Origin: Prunella strophiata
Lineage: Eukaryota > Chordata > Aves > Passeriformes > Prunellidae
Direction: 5' to 3'
Assembly: GCA_036583965.1 (NCBI GenBank)
Contig: JAZBQD010000015.1
Span: 27,564,310 to 27,628,309 of the forward strand
Length of the DNA stretch: 64,000 nt
The notes beneath the pieces were generated by a model. It made no database searches. It was given only the letters and a program-made list of their open reading frames with translations, and was not told the DNA's origin. Shown here in pieces: positions 62,526-64,000 of this stretch. Both the position numbers and the translations under genes were made by a program. The stretch's first letter is position 1. Each line of letters opens with the position of its first letter.

Positions 62526-64000
62526 TACTCAGGTTGTTTGCTGACAACTCTAGCAGGATGAAGAAGGGAAGAATGCTATTACACAAAGTTGTTACAGCTA
62601 AGGAAAACTGAGACCAAACTGTTAAAATATTCACAAAATGTCTGACAGAAAAATGAAGGTTGTTTCATTCCAGATTATATCACAGTGCACTTCATTGCAT
62701 GCAGCATTCATCTAAGAGACTATGTCCTTATGACTTAGCCTATTTTTAAATCCCAGATAAAATTATGCATTCTAAATCTATAGTTTTATCACTTTTCAGC
62801 TCAGGACATGAATAAACATTTGATATATCAACTGATTTCACTTGTTTAATTGCCCTTTTAGTTAATATTTAACATTATGTAGTGTCAAAAGAAATTATTT
62901 TATCAGCAGAAAAAAGCCATTGCTCTCTTACCAGCAAGTCAGTAATTTTCTACACTAACTCCAAAGAGTGCACACTATAGAAGTTAAATATTTGTGAACA
63001 AATACTGAAAAACTTCCTTGCATACCACGGGTACTGTGTTAGTTAATAAGCTTTATATTAAATTAGAGGCACTTTGGGATCAACCAGAATCGATATAAGA
63101 AGGAAAACATTAAGAAAACTTGAAAACAAATACTAAACTTATTGCCAGCATTGATTAAGAAATGAGGAAGTGTTATAGTCAGCTTGGCAAGCACAGAAAG
63201 ATGCTGAAGAATGTATTTATTTCTAAAAAGCAGAATGACTAAGTTTTATAACTGCAACAAAGTAATTTTTGTGTCTTTTTCTTTTGCAGGAAAAAACATA
63301 ATTGCGAATTAATAAAATATCTGATGCTTCAGGAGAGAAATCTTGGAGTGAGACTTCAGGTGAAGGAGTTGTTTATTTGATTACTTCCTCCATAATACAA
63401 AGCACAATTTTTCATTAGTACTTGCTGATGAAAAGAAAGGGACTACTGATTTGGGGGATTTTTTAAAAGAAACAATAAAGTTTATTCTTGTGTCTATGAA
63501 CTGAATTCAAAAGACTTATTTCATAACAGAACATTTCAGATGAGTTCTTGCACAGTACCCTTCATCTTCCTAGACACCTAGGGGAAAAACACAAAATAAT
63601 CATCTCCCTTTTTGCTATTGGTGAAAAAGAGAAGTTTCCAAAGGACAACTCACACTTCCTATTTAAGAAATAATTTTTTGTAGGTGAGCCTCTCTTTCTT
63701 TTATAGTTTTTTATTTTATTTTATTTTCCTTTTGTTTTTGCTATAATGGAACTTACATGATTAAATTAGATGGGTAATTTCTGGTTATCTTAGGATGAAG
63801 TTCCTCTGTCCATGTAGACAACATACAATTATACGACTGTATAAGTCCCCTAGGATATTCAATCACTCACCTGGGGCTGGCAGATGAGGTCCAGATCTGT
63901 TCCTTTGTGGAGCAATATGAACTTTAGGGCACCTGCAAAAGGGCTAAGACATCTGTGTCATCAGGATAATTGCTGTGATGTCCTATTCATATAAATACTG
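62526..64000. other. AT-rich non-coding stretch to the window end
   Basis: No gene or transposable element is recognised. A polypyrimidine run ending in CAG near 63275-63289 looks like a splice acceptor, but what follows (GAAAAAACATAATTGCGAAT) gives no convincing exon. Confidence 0.55.

Noticed and set aside
63270..63300. Polypyrimidine tract plus CAG as a splice acceptor
   Set aside because: No exon-like frame or donor site follows that I can support.
1..64000. CRISPR arrays, prokaryotic operons or phage genes
   Set aside because: The DNA is vertebrate in character, and no regular spacer repeats or ribosome-binding-site-led gene series exist.

Overview
The window reads as nuclear DNA from a bird, most likely a songbird. 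It is AT-rich, has no cellular coding sequence that I can recognise, and its recognisable features are nearly all transposable-element remains of avian type. These are CR1 LINE 3' ends carrying the CR1 tail repeat (ATTCTGTG-like octamers, or CATAGAATCACAGAAT in reverse), a solo ERVL-type LTR that starts TGTCCTGGTTTAGGGC, a decayed ERVL-type pol, and a class II (ERVK-like) LTR with a lysine-tRNA primer binding site. All open frames are short and look like chance, except the 168-codon frame inside the CR1 at 60.5 kb and fragments of the ERVL pol. The window is best read as a gene desert or the inside of a very long intron.

Layout. About 0.75-2.33 kb: minus-strand ERVL-type pol (reverse transcriptase to RNase H) broken by many stops and frameshifts. 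Its upstream end runs into a roughly 496-bp block (2241-2736) that is repeated almost unchanged at 3545-4039. 4.1-4.3 kb: long G/T-rich low-complexity tract. 7.89-7.98 kb: perfect 7-bp minisatellite. 9.68-10.36 kb: solo ERVL LTR with a near-perfect 5-bp target duplication. 13.99-14.05 kb: uninterrupted run of 64 T. 23.1-23.5, 30.9-31.1, 36.4, 38.2 and 6.1 kb: old CR1 pieces on both strands. 33.17-33.42 and 57.0-57.2 kb: two GC-rich pockets of unknown origin. 49.75-50.32 kb: class II LTR followed by a primer binding site, then an abrupt end. 60.5-61.0 kb: the best preserved CR1. 62.3-62.5 kb: probable ERV fragment. Everything between is AT-rich unique DNA with homopolymers and small palindromes.

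No operons, RNA genes, CRISPR arrays or promoters of host genes were seen. I found no convincing new biological system. The points most worth checking are the young 496-bp duplication that captures the 5' part of an otherwise very old ERV pol, the truncated LTR-plus-primer-site remnant, an unexplained 32-bp dispersed repeat, and two GC-rich pockets, one with a long perfect inverted repeat.
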